A program made the translations under genes and the position numbers. 64,000 nucleotides of DNA, from assembly GCA_035635855.1 (NCBI GenBank), contig DASQAF010000029.1, positions 124,001 to 188,000 on the forward strand, given 5' to 3'. This stretch comes from UBA11740 sp035635855 (GTDB taxonomy: Bacteria; Acidobacteriota; Blastocatellia; Pyrinomonadales; Pyrinomonadaceae). Each line of letters starts with the position of its first letter. The first letter of the stretch is position 1. Shown one piece after another: positions 24,809-32,930 of this stretch. Under the pieces are notes generated by a model that did no database searches, was not told the origin of the DNA, and saw only the letters and a program-made list of their open reading frames with translations.

Positions 24809-25468
24809 ATGCGCGATCAGGTTATCGCAAATGCGCTGAAGCAACGACTCGACGAATTATGTGGAGAACGCCTTCGAGTGATTGCGCCGGAAAAGTTTGG
24901 CGCGGACGCGAGTTTTGTTTCCGAACTTCGTAAACAATCGCGGCAGGAGAGGCTCAATGCTCGCCGATATCGATGTCAAACTGCCGACACTTGGATGAAT
25001 TCGAACACAGATTGCCTTTCGGCTCTGCGAGCTCTATCACTCGGAGAGGTCTTGCAGCTCGAGGAGTCCCCACACCCTCCGGGCGATTCTTTTTTTCAAG
25101 ACCTTGATATGAAAAGACGCAATCCCGCCAGTCGGTTTCAGCTTTTGACTGAGAGATACGCATGTCCCCTAAACTTTACGCTGCCGGCAGAGACAGAAAT
25201 CCGCGAGCATGTTTTGACGCGGCTCATGGTGCAGGATCGCACCAGCGTTGAGCTGGGCTCAGTCAGGAGCGTAGACACAGACGATCTGCTCCTGAAACTC
25301 AATCTGCTGGCAGTGCATGCTCAACGCGCGTCGGATTTGAGGTTTCTCGATGCGCTGAACTACTATTACGAATTGTTGCCTGCAGATTGGATCCCGCACG
25401 CGCGGCATGGATGGCTTTTGGCCTCCTATCTTGCTCTGTACGCCCAGGCGCTGGCAGTACGATTCTGA
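24809..25468 (+). CDS. hypothetical protein
   Basis: This 219-residue protein matches no family I recognise. It is probably cytosolic and mainly helical. The N-terminal half is charged and polar (KQSRQERLNARRYRCQ). The C-terminal third, LLLKLNLLAVHAQRASDLRF and LNYYYELLP, resembles helical repeats. There is no signal peptide and no certain membrane segment, although WLLASYLALYAQALA near the end is apolar. It starts three bases after the deacetylase stop and ends 12 bases before the formyltransferase, so the three appear to be one co-transcribed module. Confidence 0.65.
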   Translation: MRDQVIANALKQRLDELCGERLRVIAPEKFGADASFVSELRKQSRQERLNARRYRCQTADTWMNSNTDCLSALRALSLGEVLQLEESPHPPGDSFFQDLDMKRRNPASRFQLLTERYACPLNFTLPAETEIREHVLTRLMVQDRTSVELGSVRSVDTDDLLLKLNLLAVHAQRASDLRFLDALNYYYELLPADWIPHARHGWLLASYLALYAQALAVRF

Positions 25469-25480
25469 GGAAACAAGCAG

Positions 25481-26203
25481 TTGCGCATTGCCATACTCTC
25501 AAACACTCTGCCTGCAGCGTTGCCGCTCTGTGAGGAGTTAAGGGGCGATTCTGATTCTGAACTCTTCATCATTCTTTGTCCCACCTCTCAGGATTCAGCT
25601 TTGCGGGATTACTTTCGACATTTTGCCCGCTGGATAGCCAAAGCAGGGCGAAGGGATTCACTGCGACTTGCTCTCGCCGGAAGGGTCGTCGCTTTAAGTA
25701 ACGCGTTGGATCATCCGAAGTCCTTAGCGCGCCTTGAGAAATTGAAGTTGGACGTTGGCCTGCATAAGTCGGGAACCATTTATCGTGAGCCGACCATCAA
25801 CTGTTTTCGGCTGGGCATCCTGAATTCGCATATCGGAATCCTGCCGCGTTATCGCGGCCGTTGCGTGATGGAGTGGTCGCTGCTGCAAGGTGACCGGGTC
25901 GGAATCTCGGTTTTCTTCATCGATTCCGGCATAGATACCGGTGAGCGTATCGTGCTTTCAGAACCGGTTGACATCTCGCATTGCAAGTCAGTAGCTGAAG
26001 CGAAGCAATATCTTTTCGACTTTGACGCGGTTTTTTACCGGCGCGCTCTTGAGTCGTTGCGATCAGACGACATCGCTTATCGGATAAATGACGGATCCGA
26101 AAGTCGACGTTATTACGTTATGTCAAGACTCTTTCTGGATGTGGTTGAGCGTTGTCTTGTACTCGGCAATCGGGAATCCTCGAATTTGAGATCTGAGATC
26201 TAA
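25481..26203 (+). CDS. formyltransferase-family protein (sugar N-formyltransferase-like)
   Basis: This 240-residue protein has a formyltransferase core. NCFRLGILNSHIGILPRYRG contains the catalytic Asn-x-His pair and the folate-site loop, and FFIDSGIDTGERIV supplies the Asp. It lacks the C-terminal domain of methionyl-tRNA formyltransferase. In a glycan locus the likely job is transfer of a formyl group from N10-formyl-THF to an amino sugar nucleotide. The start is TTG 25481 with GAGGA about nine bases upstream. It ends three bases before the amidotransferase gene. The acceptor is not known, and no sugar aminotransferase is present in the window. Confidence 0.78.
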   Translation: MRIAILSNTLPAALPLCEELRGDSDSELFIILCPTSQDSALRDYFRHFARWIAKAGRRDSLRLALAGRVVALSNALDHPKSLARLEKLKLDVGLHKSGTIYREPTINCFRLGILNSHIGILPRYRGRCVMEWSLLQGDRVGISVFFIDSGIDTGERIVLSEPVDISHCKSVAEAKQYLFDFDAVFYRRALESLRSDDIAYRINDGSESRRYYVMSRLFLDVVERCLVLGNRESSNLRSEI

Positions 26204-26206
26204 CTA

Positions 26207-28135
26207 ATGTGCGGCATCTGCGGAGTTTGGGAATTCGGAGCAGCCGAGGGTCGCGTCGAGCGTGCGCTGGTCGAACGAATGCGCGACGTGATGATCCACC
26301 GCGGCCCCGATGACGCTGGTGAGCTGCTCTTTGACGGCGACCGCGGAGGTTTTGGATTTCGCCGGCTGTCGATCATCGACCTTACTGAGGCCGGTCACCA
26401 GCCGATGCATGGTTGCACGGATCGTGTCTGGCTCGTTTTTAACGGAGAGATTTACAACCACGCTGACCTTCGTCAGGGCCTGGAAGAGCGCGGCCACGCT
26501 TATGCCTCACGCACCGATTCAGAAACCATTCTGCATCTTTATGAAGAGCGCGGGCTCGACTTTGTGTATGACATCGAGGGCGATTATGCGATAGCTCTCT
26601 GGGACGCTGATCTGAAACGACTGGTGCTGGCGCGCGATCGGGCCGGAGTAAAGCCGCTCTACTTTTATCAGCAGGATGGCCGCTTCATTTTTGCTTCTGA
26701 GATCAAGGCCATCCTGGAACATCCAGCGGTCGCGCGCGATGTAAATGAAGAAGCGCTCTATCACTATCTGACTTTCGTAACCACGCCGGCGCCGCAAACT
26801 CTGTTTCGCGGAATACAGAAACTTCCCGCGGGACATATGTTGACAATCGATCGCGGCGGCGAGGCGCGGGTGACTCAATACTGGGATGCGCTACCTCCGG
26901 CGTCGCCCATCGTCCGAACAGAGGAGGAACATCAAAAAAATATCCTGGAGTTGCTGCGCGCCTCGATCAAAAAGCGCATGATGGCGGACGTGCCGTTTGG
27001 TGTGTTCCTCTCCGGAGGCGTCGATTCGTCGGCCAACGTGGCGCTGATGTCTGAGTTGATGACTCAGCCGGTGCGGACTTTCACGGTCGGCTTTCATGAC
27101 AGCGAAGAGCTTAACGAACTTGACTCGGCGCGCGCCATCTCAAAACGTTTCGGCACCGATCACCACGAGGTAATGATTGGCCGGGAAGAGATGATGAAGT
27201 TTCTGCCCGAGCTGGTATTTCATCAGGACGAACCGATCGCCGATCCCGTCTGCGTACCGCTGTATTATGTCTCGAAGCTGGCGCGCAGCACCGGCACTAT
27301 CGTGGTGCAGGTCGGCGAAGGCTCGGATGAAATCTTTGCCGGCTATGACTGGTTCCGAACCTACCTGCGAATTCAGGAACGGTTCTGGCGCCACGCCGAG
27401 CGCGCGCCGATCGCCGCGCGCCGGGCTGCGGGCGCTTTAGCCCAACCGCTGGTGGAAAAGACGCTCAAGAAACGTCTGGCCACCGAGCTAATCCGGCGAC
27501 TCCGTGCGAATGAATCGTTGTTTCAGGGCGGCCTGATGATCTTTGACGAGACTATGAAAGCCAAAGTCCTTCGTCCGGAAGTGCGTGCGCGCTACAACGG
27601 ATTTTCGACGTACGATGTGGTGCGCCGATATCAAGACACGATCGCGACAGCGCGGCCACAATCCGATTATGCGGCGCGTATGACTTATCTGGAGCTGAAA
27701 CTCCGCCTGCCTGAGTTGCTGCTGATGCGGGTTGATAAGATCACGATGGCAACTTCAGTCGAAGCGCGGGTTCCTTTTCTCGATCATCACTTGATTGAAT
27801 ACGCGATGGACCTGCCGCGCAATTTAAAAGTGAAAGGCAACACCGGCAAGCACATCTTAAAGCGCGCTCTGGAATCTGTCTTGCCCGCGGACGTGTTGTA
27901 TAAGCCGAAGCGCGGTTTCGGCGCGCCCGTGCGCGAGTGGTTTCGCGGGCCCGAAGGCGAAGACCTGGTCGGGCAACTGATGAATTCATCGATCCGCGAG
28001 CGAAAGTTTTTTGATTATGAGTTCATTCAGCGCCTGATTGACGAACATCGACGCGAAGCGCGTGATTGGAGCGCCAACCTCTGGTGCCTGCTGAACCTCA
28101 GCCTGTGGTACGACCACTGGATTGGAGACAATTGA
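26207..28135 (+). CDS. asnB: asparagine synthase-type glutamine amidotransferase, copy 1
   Basis: This 642-residue protein starts MCGICGVWEFG, with Cys2 as the class II glutaminase nucleophile after removal of Met. GEIYNHADLR and the YALW/RDRAGVKPLYF blocks complete the glutaminase domain (about 1-210). The synthetase domain has FLSGGVDSSANVALMSEL as the ATP pyrophosphatase loop, then VGEGSDEIFAGYDWF and KITMATSVEARVPFLDHHLIEYA. In polysaccharide loci such proteins often convert uronic acids to uronamides (WbpS type) instead of making asparagine, which would fit the WbpA-like dehydrogenase here. A degraded copy of its 5' end lies 2.7 kb upstream and a second intact paralogue at 41789. Confidence 0.9.
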   Translation: MCGICGVWEFGAAEGRVERALVERMRDVMIHRGPDDAGELLFDGDRGGFGFRRLSIIDLTEAGHQPMHGCTDRVWLVFNGEIYNHADLRQGLEERGHAYASRTDSETILHLYEERGLDFVYDIEGDYAIALWDADLKRLVLARDRAGVKPLYFYQQDGRFIFASEIKAILEHPAVARDVNEEALYHYLTFVTTPAPQTLFRGIQKLPAGHMLTIDRGGEARVTQYWDALPPASPIVRTEEEHQKNILELLRASIKKRMMADVPFGVFLSGGVDSSANVALMSELMTQPVRTFTVGFHDSEELNELDSARAISKRFGTDHHEVMIGREEMMKFLPELVFHQDEPIADPVCVPLYYVSKLARSTGTIVVQVGEGSDEIFAGYDWFRTYLRIQERFWRHAERAPIAARRAAGALAQPLVEKTLKKRLATELIRRLRANESLFQGGLMIFDETMKAKVLRPEVRARYNGFSTYDVVRRYQDTIATARPQSDYAARMTYLELKLRLPELLLMRVDKITMATSVEARVPFLDHHLIEYAMDLPRNLKVKGNTGKHILKRALESVLPADVLYKPKRGFGAPVREWFRGPEGEDLVGQLMNSSIRERKFFDYEFIQRLIDEHRREARDWSANLWCLLNLSLWYDHWIGDN

Positions 28136-28142
28136 ACCACGA

Positions 28143-29522
28143 ATGAAGGCCCGGGCATTGTCTGAAGGATTATCGCGGTCTGTCGAATTGTCAGACGAGC
28201 GAGTGCATGGCAGTTTCGTTTCTGGGGTAGCGCTGACTTTCGGAACGCGCGTGCTGATGCTGGCCGGGCTGGTTGGCTCAAGCATAGTTGTAGCGCGATG
28301 GCTGGGGCCTGAGGGCCTGGGAACACTCGCGGTGTTAAGTGTAACGGTTGCGCTTGCTTTGCAGATTGGCAGCGCCGGGTTGCCTTCAGCCAACACCTAT
28401 TTCATTGCCAGGGACAGCAGGTGCCTGGGGCCCGTTTGGGCCAACTCAGTAATCTTCGCTTTGATTGCCGGCACTGTCCTCGCCGCCGGAGTTGTGTTGC
28501 TGGTTGAGCTCCGGCCGGCGCTGTTTGGCGGAGTTTCCCGAACCCTTTTGATAATCGCGTCGCTTTCAATTCCTTTTCAGCTATTTACTCTGTTGGGGCT
28601 TAATGTGTTGTTGGCCATGAATCGCATTGGGCAGCTCAATCTCCTCGATTCGCTCTCGCCTGCGCTCGCGCTCCTCAACGCCGTCGTCGTGCTCGTCATC
28701 TTCCACGCCAAGCTGCCAACGTTGGTCTCGTTCAATACCGGCGCGGCGATTGTCCTTAGCCTGGGAGTGTTTTGCGTCACGGCGCGAATGTTGGCCCGAC
28801 AGAAGGAACACCGCAAGTTCGCGCCCGACTTTGCCTTACTCAGAAAGATGCTCGTGTATGGACTTAAGTTCTACATTTCGATTTTGGCGGGCGTCCTGAT
28901 TTTTCGTGCCGACCTGCTGATCGTCAATCACTTTCGCGGACCTGGAGAAGCAGGCGTGTACGCTGTTGCGTCCCAGGTCTCTTTCCTCCTGATGTTATTG
29001 CCCGGAGTAATTGCCATGCTGTTGTTTCCACGCGTTGCTTTTGACCAGGACCCACGCGGCGAGTTCGCGATTCGGGTTACGCGACATGCATCGTTTTTGA
29101 TGATTATTATGTGTGTCGTCGCGGGCGCCGGATCATTCGCACTGCCGATGGTTTATGGGGCACGCTTTGCTGACGCCTCGATCCAGTTGCTCATTCTCTT
29201 GCCCGGCATCTATCTGGTAAGTATCGAGTCAGTGCTGGTGCAGCATTTCACGGGAACGGGTCTTCCGGCCGCAATTCCCGGGTTCTGGCTAATCACGTTG
29301 GCTATCAATCTGGGGCTCAATCTGATGCTGGTGCCGCAGTGGGGCGCGCGCGGCGCCGCATTCACTTCAACTCTCAGTTACGCCTTAATCTTTTGTCTGG
29401 TAGCTGTTTACTTTTGCGCAAAAACGGGGCGGCGTCCGGCCGAGACATTTCTGCTGCGTCGTCACGAACTGCGCGATCTGTTTGCGCTGTCGCGCCGCGC
29501 AATTTTCTCAAGATCGAATTAG
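28143..29522 (+). CDS. Wzx-type polysaccharide flippase (MVF/MATE-like)
   Basis: This membrane protein of about 459 residues has roughly 12-14 hydrophobic segments. Typical flippase blocks are MLAGLVGSSIVVARWLGPEG near the N-terminus and ADLLIVNHFRGPGEAGVYAVA in the middle. It would flip lipid-linked oligosaccharide units to the periplasm. The frame opens at TTG 28122 inside the end of asnB, but ATG 28143, eight bases after that stop, is the more likely start. The stop overlaps the GTG of the next methyltransferase by one base, so they form one operon. Confidence 0.85.
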   Translation: MKARALSEGLSRSVELSDERVHGSFVSGVALTFGTRVLMLAGLVGSSIVVARWLGPEGLGTLAVLSVTVALALQIGSAGLPSANTYFIARDSRCLGPVWANSVIFALIAGTVLAAGVVLLVELRPALFGGVSRTLLIIASLSIPFQLFTLLGLNVLLAMNRIGQLNLLDSLSPALALLNAVVVLVIFHAKLPTLVSFNTGAAIVLSLGVFCVTARMLARQKEHRKFAPDFALLRKMLVYGLKFYISILAGVLIFRADLLIVNHFRGPGEAGVYAVASQVSFLLMLLPGVIAMLLFPRVAFDQDPRGEFAIRVTRHASFLMIIMCVVAGAGSFALPMVYGARFADASIQLLILLPGIYLVSIESVLVQHFTGTGLPAAIPGFWLITLAINLGLNLMLVPQWGARGAAFTSTLSYALIFCLVAVYFCAKTGRRPAETFLLRRHELRDLFALSRRAIFSRSN

Positions 29523-30313
29523 TGAACGAGATTAAGCAGGAAGAAATCGAGGATCTGTGGGGCTACGCCAAGCGCTTGCGTTTCGTGCGTGAGGTGATTA
29601 GTGCGGCCTTTCCCGAACGCGCGCCGGGTTCGCTACGCGTGCTCGATGTTGGATGCGGCAACGGCTCGCAGCTGGCTCTGCCGCTGGCGATGGGCCATGG
29701 CTTTCAACTCACAGGTATTGATCCCGATCAGCGGTCGATCGAACATGCAAAGCAGTTGGCCGGCCAAAGCGCGAATATCAACTTTCGGTGCGGCCGAGTG
29801 GAAGATTTATTTGATGAAGAGTTGTTCGACGTAATGATTCTTTCGGAAGTGCTCGAGCACCTCGAGCGGCCGGCAGAGATGCTGGCCGCCGGTGCGAGCC
29901 TGCTGGATAAAGACGGCATTTTGATTGTTACCGTGCCCAACGGCTATGGCGAATTTGAAATTGACTCGTGGATATTTCGCCGACTGCGGCTGCAAACAAT
30001 TGTCGATGTCTTGGCAGAGAAGCGTGAAGTCCCGAGCGCCACTGACAATCAAGAGAGCGGACACATTCAATTCTTTACGCGCGCGCGCTTGACGCGTTTG
30101 TTCGAAGCGGCCGGGCTTTCTGTGTTTCGCGAAGGCGTCGGAAGTTTTCTGGCCGGCCCTATTGTGGGTCATTTTCTTGCTCACTCGACCCGTTTGATTA
30201 GTTGGAACGCGCGCGTCACCGACGGTTTGCCATTCATTTTGGCAAGCGGATGGTATTTCGCCTTGCGACGTGGACCTCAGGCGCGGTCGGAAACGGTCGG
30301 TGATGCGGTATGA
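29522..30313 (+). CDS. class I SAM-dependent methyltransferase
   Basis: This 263-residue methyltransferase has VLDVGCGNGSQLALPLAMG as SAM motif I, LTGIDPDQRSIEHAKQLA as motif II, and DVMILSEVLEHLERPAEML as the Ubie/Coq3-like post-motif. The open frame runs back to 29339, well inside the flippase. GTG 29522, overlapping the flippase TAG, leaves a normal-length protein and is preferred. The C-terminal region has an apolar stretch near LPFILASGWYFALRRG, which may sit at the membrane. Its last four bases (ATGA) overlap the next gene. It probably methylates a sugar or the chain end in glycan assembly. Confidence 0.82.
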   Translation: MNEIKQEEIEDLWGYAKRLRFVREVISAAFPERAPGSLRVLDVGCGNGSQLALPLAMGHGFQLTGIDPDQRSIEHAKQLAGQSANINFRCGRVEDLFDEELFDVMILSEVLEHLERPAEMLAAGASLLDKDGILIVTVPNGYGEFEIDSWIFRRLRLQTIVDVLAEKREVPSATDNQESGHIQFFTRARLTRLFEAAGLSVFREGVGSFLAGPIVGHFLAHSTRLISWNARVTDGLPFILASGWYFALRRGPQARSETVGDAV

Positions 30314-31941
30314 AGGCAGTGTTGCTGGTCCTCAGCGGCGATCCCGCGACTGCGCTTGAACGCTTCCGCGCGTTCTATCCGGGGGCAGAAATCGCGAGCC
30401 TCTCGCGCGCTGAAATTGAAAACTTAAAATATCCGCAACGTCTCAAAACTTTGCGCGAGCGCCGGCCCGATCTGTTTGCCGTGGCCACCGAAAGGCTTGC
30501 CTGGCAGCGGGGTCAAAACGCGCTGCTCCTGTTCGGCGCTTTGGGGGGTGCGCGCCGCGTCGTGCTGCTCGATGCACATGGCGCCGTCAGAGAGGAAACA
30601 CGAGCCCGGATTCTTTCTCGATCCCCGGTCCGGTTCGCGCGTGAGGCGGCGGCCAGCGAGCGAGCCATCGCGCAGTCACGTGTTCAACTAAAACGGTTCG
30701 AACGAGCAGTGGAGAGTGGAACGACGGCCGCCTATTCCAAATCAGCCGGAAAGATTTCCGATGCGATACGTCTTGCCTACTTGCGCAGCACGCCGAGCCC
30801 GGGCACGCTTGCCGGTGGCGCGGCGACTCACATCAACGGCTTCGTCAACGCCGCCGCGAAATTGGGCGCGCGAGTGAACGTGATTAGTAACGACCGTATC
30901 GCCGGTCTCGACGAAACAAGATTGACGCTGATAGATCCCGAACCGACCGGAACCACGCGTGCGGCTTTTGACCTGCGCAACAATCTCATTTTTTCCGCCG
31001 GCGCGCTCCGAGAGATTGAGCGTGCGTCTGTGGATCTGATTTATCAGCGCTATGGCCGGTTCACCTGGGCCGGAGTCGAAGCAAGCATTCGCACTGGCGT
31101 GCCTTTGTTCCTTGAATACAACGGTTCGGAAGTGTGGATTGGAAAACATTGGGACATGTCGGGCATGCTTCCTTTGCTGGAACGCTTTGAGCGTTTGAAC
31201 CTTATGGCTGCGGCTCGTATCTTCGTAGTATCAGAGGTTGACAGACGCAATTTGTTGCGGGCCGGCGTCCCTGACGAAAAGATCGTTGTCAATCCCAACG
31301 GAGTAGATATCGAAAAGTTTCGTCCCGGCATTGATGGCTCAGCCGTGCGTGACGAGTTGGGAGTTGGGGAAGAGGAAACGCTGGCAGGGTTCGTAGGAAC
31401 CTTTGGCCCCTGGCATGGCGTGCTGACGTTGGCTGAAGCGATCACGATGCTTCCCGAGGACTGTGGTGTGCGATTCCTTTTGGTCGGCGCGGGCAGATTT
31501 CGCGACGAAGTTGAGCGCATTATTGCCGCCGCCGGACGAGAGCGACAGGTAATCTTCACCGGCCATGTCGATCACGAACGCGTGCCGGCGTTGTTGGATG
31601 CTTGTGACATTCTGCTATCGCCGCACGTGCCGCTCGAAGACGGCAGCGAATTTTTCGGCTCACCGACGAAGTTGTTTGAGTATATGGCCATGGGAAAGGG
31701 AATCGTCGCCAGCCGGCTCGGTCAAATTGGCGACGTGCTGGCTAACGAAGAGACGGCACTCCTGGTCGAGCCCGGCAACGCGCGTGAATTGTCGGAAGCG
31801 ATTCTGCGATTGAGCAAATCAAAGGAGCTGCGCGAAAAGTTAGGCGCCTCTGCGCGAGGTGCGGCCGTCGGTGACCACACTTGGAAGCACAATGCGCAGC
31901 GCGTGCTTGATGCGTATCAGTCGTGGGCAGAAAATTCTTGA
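30310..31941 (+). CDS. GT4-family glycosyltransferase with a novel N-terminal domain
   Basis: This protein has 543 residues, whereas a GT4 enzyme usually has about 380. Residues about 170-540 form the GT-B enzyme: GTLAGGAATHINGFVNAA as the acceptor-side start, VVNPNGVDIEKFRPG, LAGFVGTFGPWHGVLTL, and a donor site with DGSEFFGSPTKLFEYMAMGK (EX7E-type). The first 150 residues are extra. They contain LERFRAFYPGAEIASLSRAE and NALLLFGALGGARRVVLLDA, not a motif I can name, and end in an Arg/Ala-rich helix. That part may bind a partner or act as a second, degenerate transferase-like fold. It overlaps the methyltransferase by four bases. Confidence 0.82.
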   Translation: MKAVLLVLSGDPATALERFRAFYPGAEIASLSRAEIENLKYPQRLKTLRERRPDLFAVATERLAWQRGQNALLLFGALGGARRVVLLDAHGAVREETRARILSRSPVRFAREAAASERAIAQSRVQLKRFERAVESGTTAAYSKSAGKISDAIRLAYLRSTPSPGTLAGGAATHINGFVNAAAKLGARVNVISNDRIAGLDETRLTLIDPEPTGTTRAAFDLRNNLIFSAGALREIERASVDLIYQRYGRFTWAGVEASIRTGVPLFLEYNGSEVWIGKHWDMSGMLPLLERFERLNLMAAARIFVVSEVDRRNLLRAGVPDEKIVVNPNGVDIEKFRPGIDGSAVRDELGVGEEETLAGFVGTFGPWHGVLTLAEAITMLPEDCGVRFLLVGAGRFRDEVERIIAAAGRERQVIFTGHVDHERVPALLDACDILLSPHVPLEDGSEFFGSPTKLFEYMAMGKGIVASRLGQIGDVLANEETALLVEPGNARELSEAILRLSKSKELREKLGASARGAAVGDHTWKHNAQRVLDAYQSWAENS

Positions 31942-31969
31942 GGCATCGATCAAACCCCAGAGGACGCCG

Positions 31970-32029
31970 AGGATTTCGCAGAGGAAGACAAAGGAGGAGT
32001 TTTTCCTCTGCGACCCTTTGCGAAATCCT
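31970..32029. repeat. inverted repeat after the GT4 gene
   Basis: AGGATTTCGCA at 31970-31980 pairs with TGCGAAATCCT at 32019-32029, and CAGAGGA (31979-31985) pairs with TCCTCTG (32004-32010). It resembles the CGCAAAG-rich repeat class seen at 867 and 50221. It separates two genes of the glycan run by 167 bases. Confidence 0.7.
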
Positions 32030-32108
32030 ATGCGCACTCTGCGTTGGCTCGCATCTTGATAGCCACTTCGAGTTTTTGAAACGGGCGCTGTCCTGACTCT
32101 GGAAATTT

Positions 32109-32930
32109 GTGACTGAAAATCGGGACTCATCTGAAGAAAAACAGCGCGCTCGCGATCAGTGGAGCCACGATCCGGCCGGCGCTATCTACGGTCGCGAGCA
32201 CGAGCTCGGCACGCGCGAGTTCTTCGATGCCGTTGAACGCCATCGTTATTCAGAATACGCGCCGTGGATGCCCGAGGTAATGGGTTTCAATGACTTCAAA
32301 GGCGCGCGTTTGCTGGAAGTCGGTTGCGGGATGGGCACGGATCTTTTGCAGTTCGCCCGCGGCGGTGCGAAGGTGACTGGAATTGATCTGACGCCGCGCT
32401 CGATTGAAATCTCGCGGCGGCATTTCGAAATCTATGGCCAACGCGGTGACTTTGCGACCAGCGACTGCGAGAAGCTACCTTTCAAGAGCGAGAGTTTCGA
32501 CGTTGTATATTCCAATGGCGTGCTACATCACACGCCCGACACCGAGGGCGCCGTACGCGAGCTGCACCGAGTCTTGCGGCGCGGCGGTCAGGTGCGGGTG
32601 ATGCTTTACCATCGGGGTTCGGTGGCTTTCTGGGGGCAGATCGTTTTGCGTCATGGCCTGCTGGGCGGTGAGTTCTTGCGCGGACGCTCGCCGGAACAGA
32701 TCATGAGCCATTATGTTGAAGTCAACGAAGGCGGCGGATGTCCGCTGGTAAAGGTGTACACCCGCCGGGAAGCTCGCAATCTGTTTTCGATGTTTCGCGA
32801 CGTCAGCGTCGAGGTTGAGCAACTAACTCGGCCGGAGCTGCCGCTCCTGGGAAGATTCATACCCGAAAGCATATTCCGTTTCCTGCGTCAGACGATTGGC
32901 GGAAACGTTATTATCTCGGCACGAAAGTGA
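32109..32930 (+). CDS. class I SAM-dependent methyltransferase
   Basis: This 273-residue methyltransferase has ARLLEVGCGMGTDLLQFARG as motif I, TGIDLTPRSIEISRRHFE as motif II, and FDVVYSNGVLHHTPDTEGAV as the Methyltransf_11 post-motif. The N-terminal segment RARDQWSHDPAGAIYGRE is often found in methyltransferases of natural-product and glycan loci. The only suitable start is GTG 32109, since there is no in-frame ATG before motif I. The last bases overlap the next gene (GTGA). It is distinct from the methyltransferase at 29522; the two share only the fold motifs. Confidence 0.82.
   Translation: MTENRDSSEEKQRARDQWSHDPAGAIYGREHELGTREFFDAVERHRYSEYAPWMPEVMGFNDFKGARLLEVGCGMGTDLLQFARGGAKVTGIDLTPRSIEISRRHFEIYGQRGDFATSDCEKLPFKSESFDVVYSNGVLHHTPDTEGAVRELHRVLRRGGQVRVMLYHRGSVAFWGQIVLRHGLLGGEFLRGRSPEQIMSHYVEVNEGGGCPLVKVYTRREARNLFSMFRDVSVEVEQLTRPELPLLGRFIPESIFRFLRQTIGGNVIISARK

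Noticed and set aside
24809..25468. Membrane protein call for the orphan gene
   Set aside because: Only one apolar stretch near the C-terminus, with polar and aromatic residues, not enough to call a transmembrane helix.
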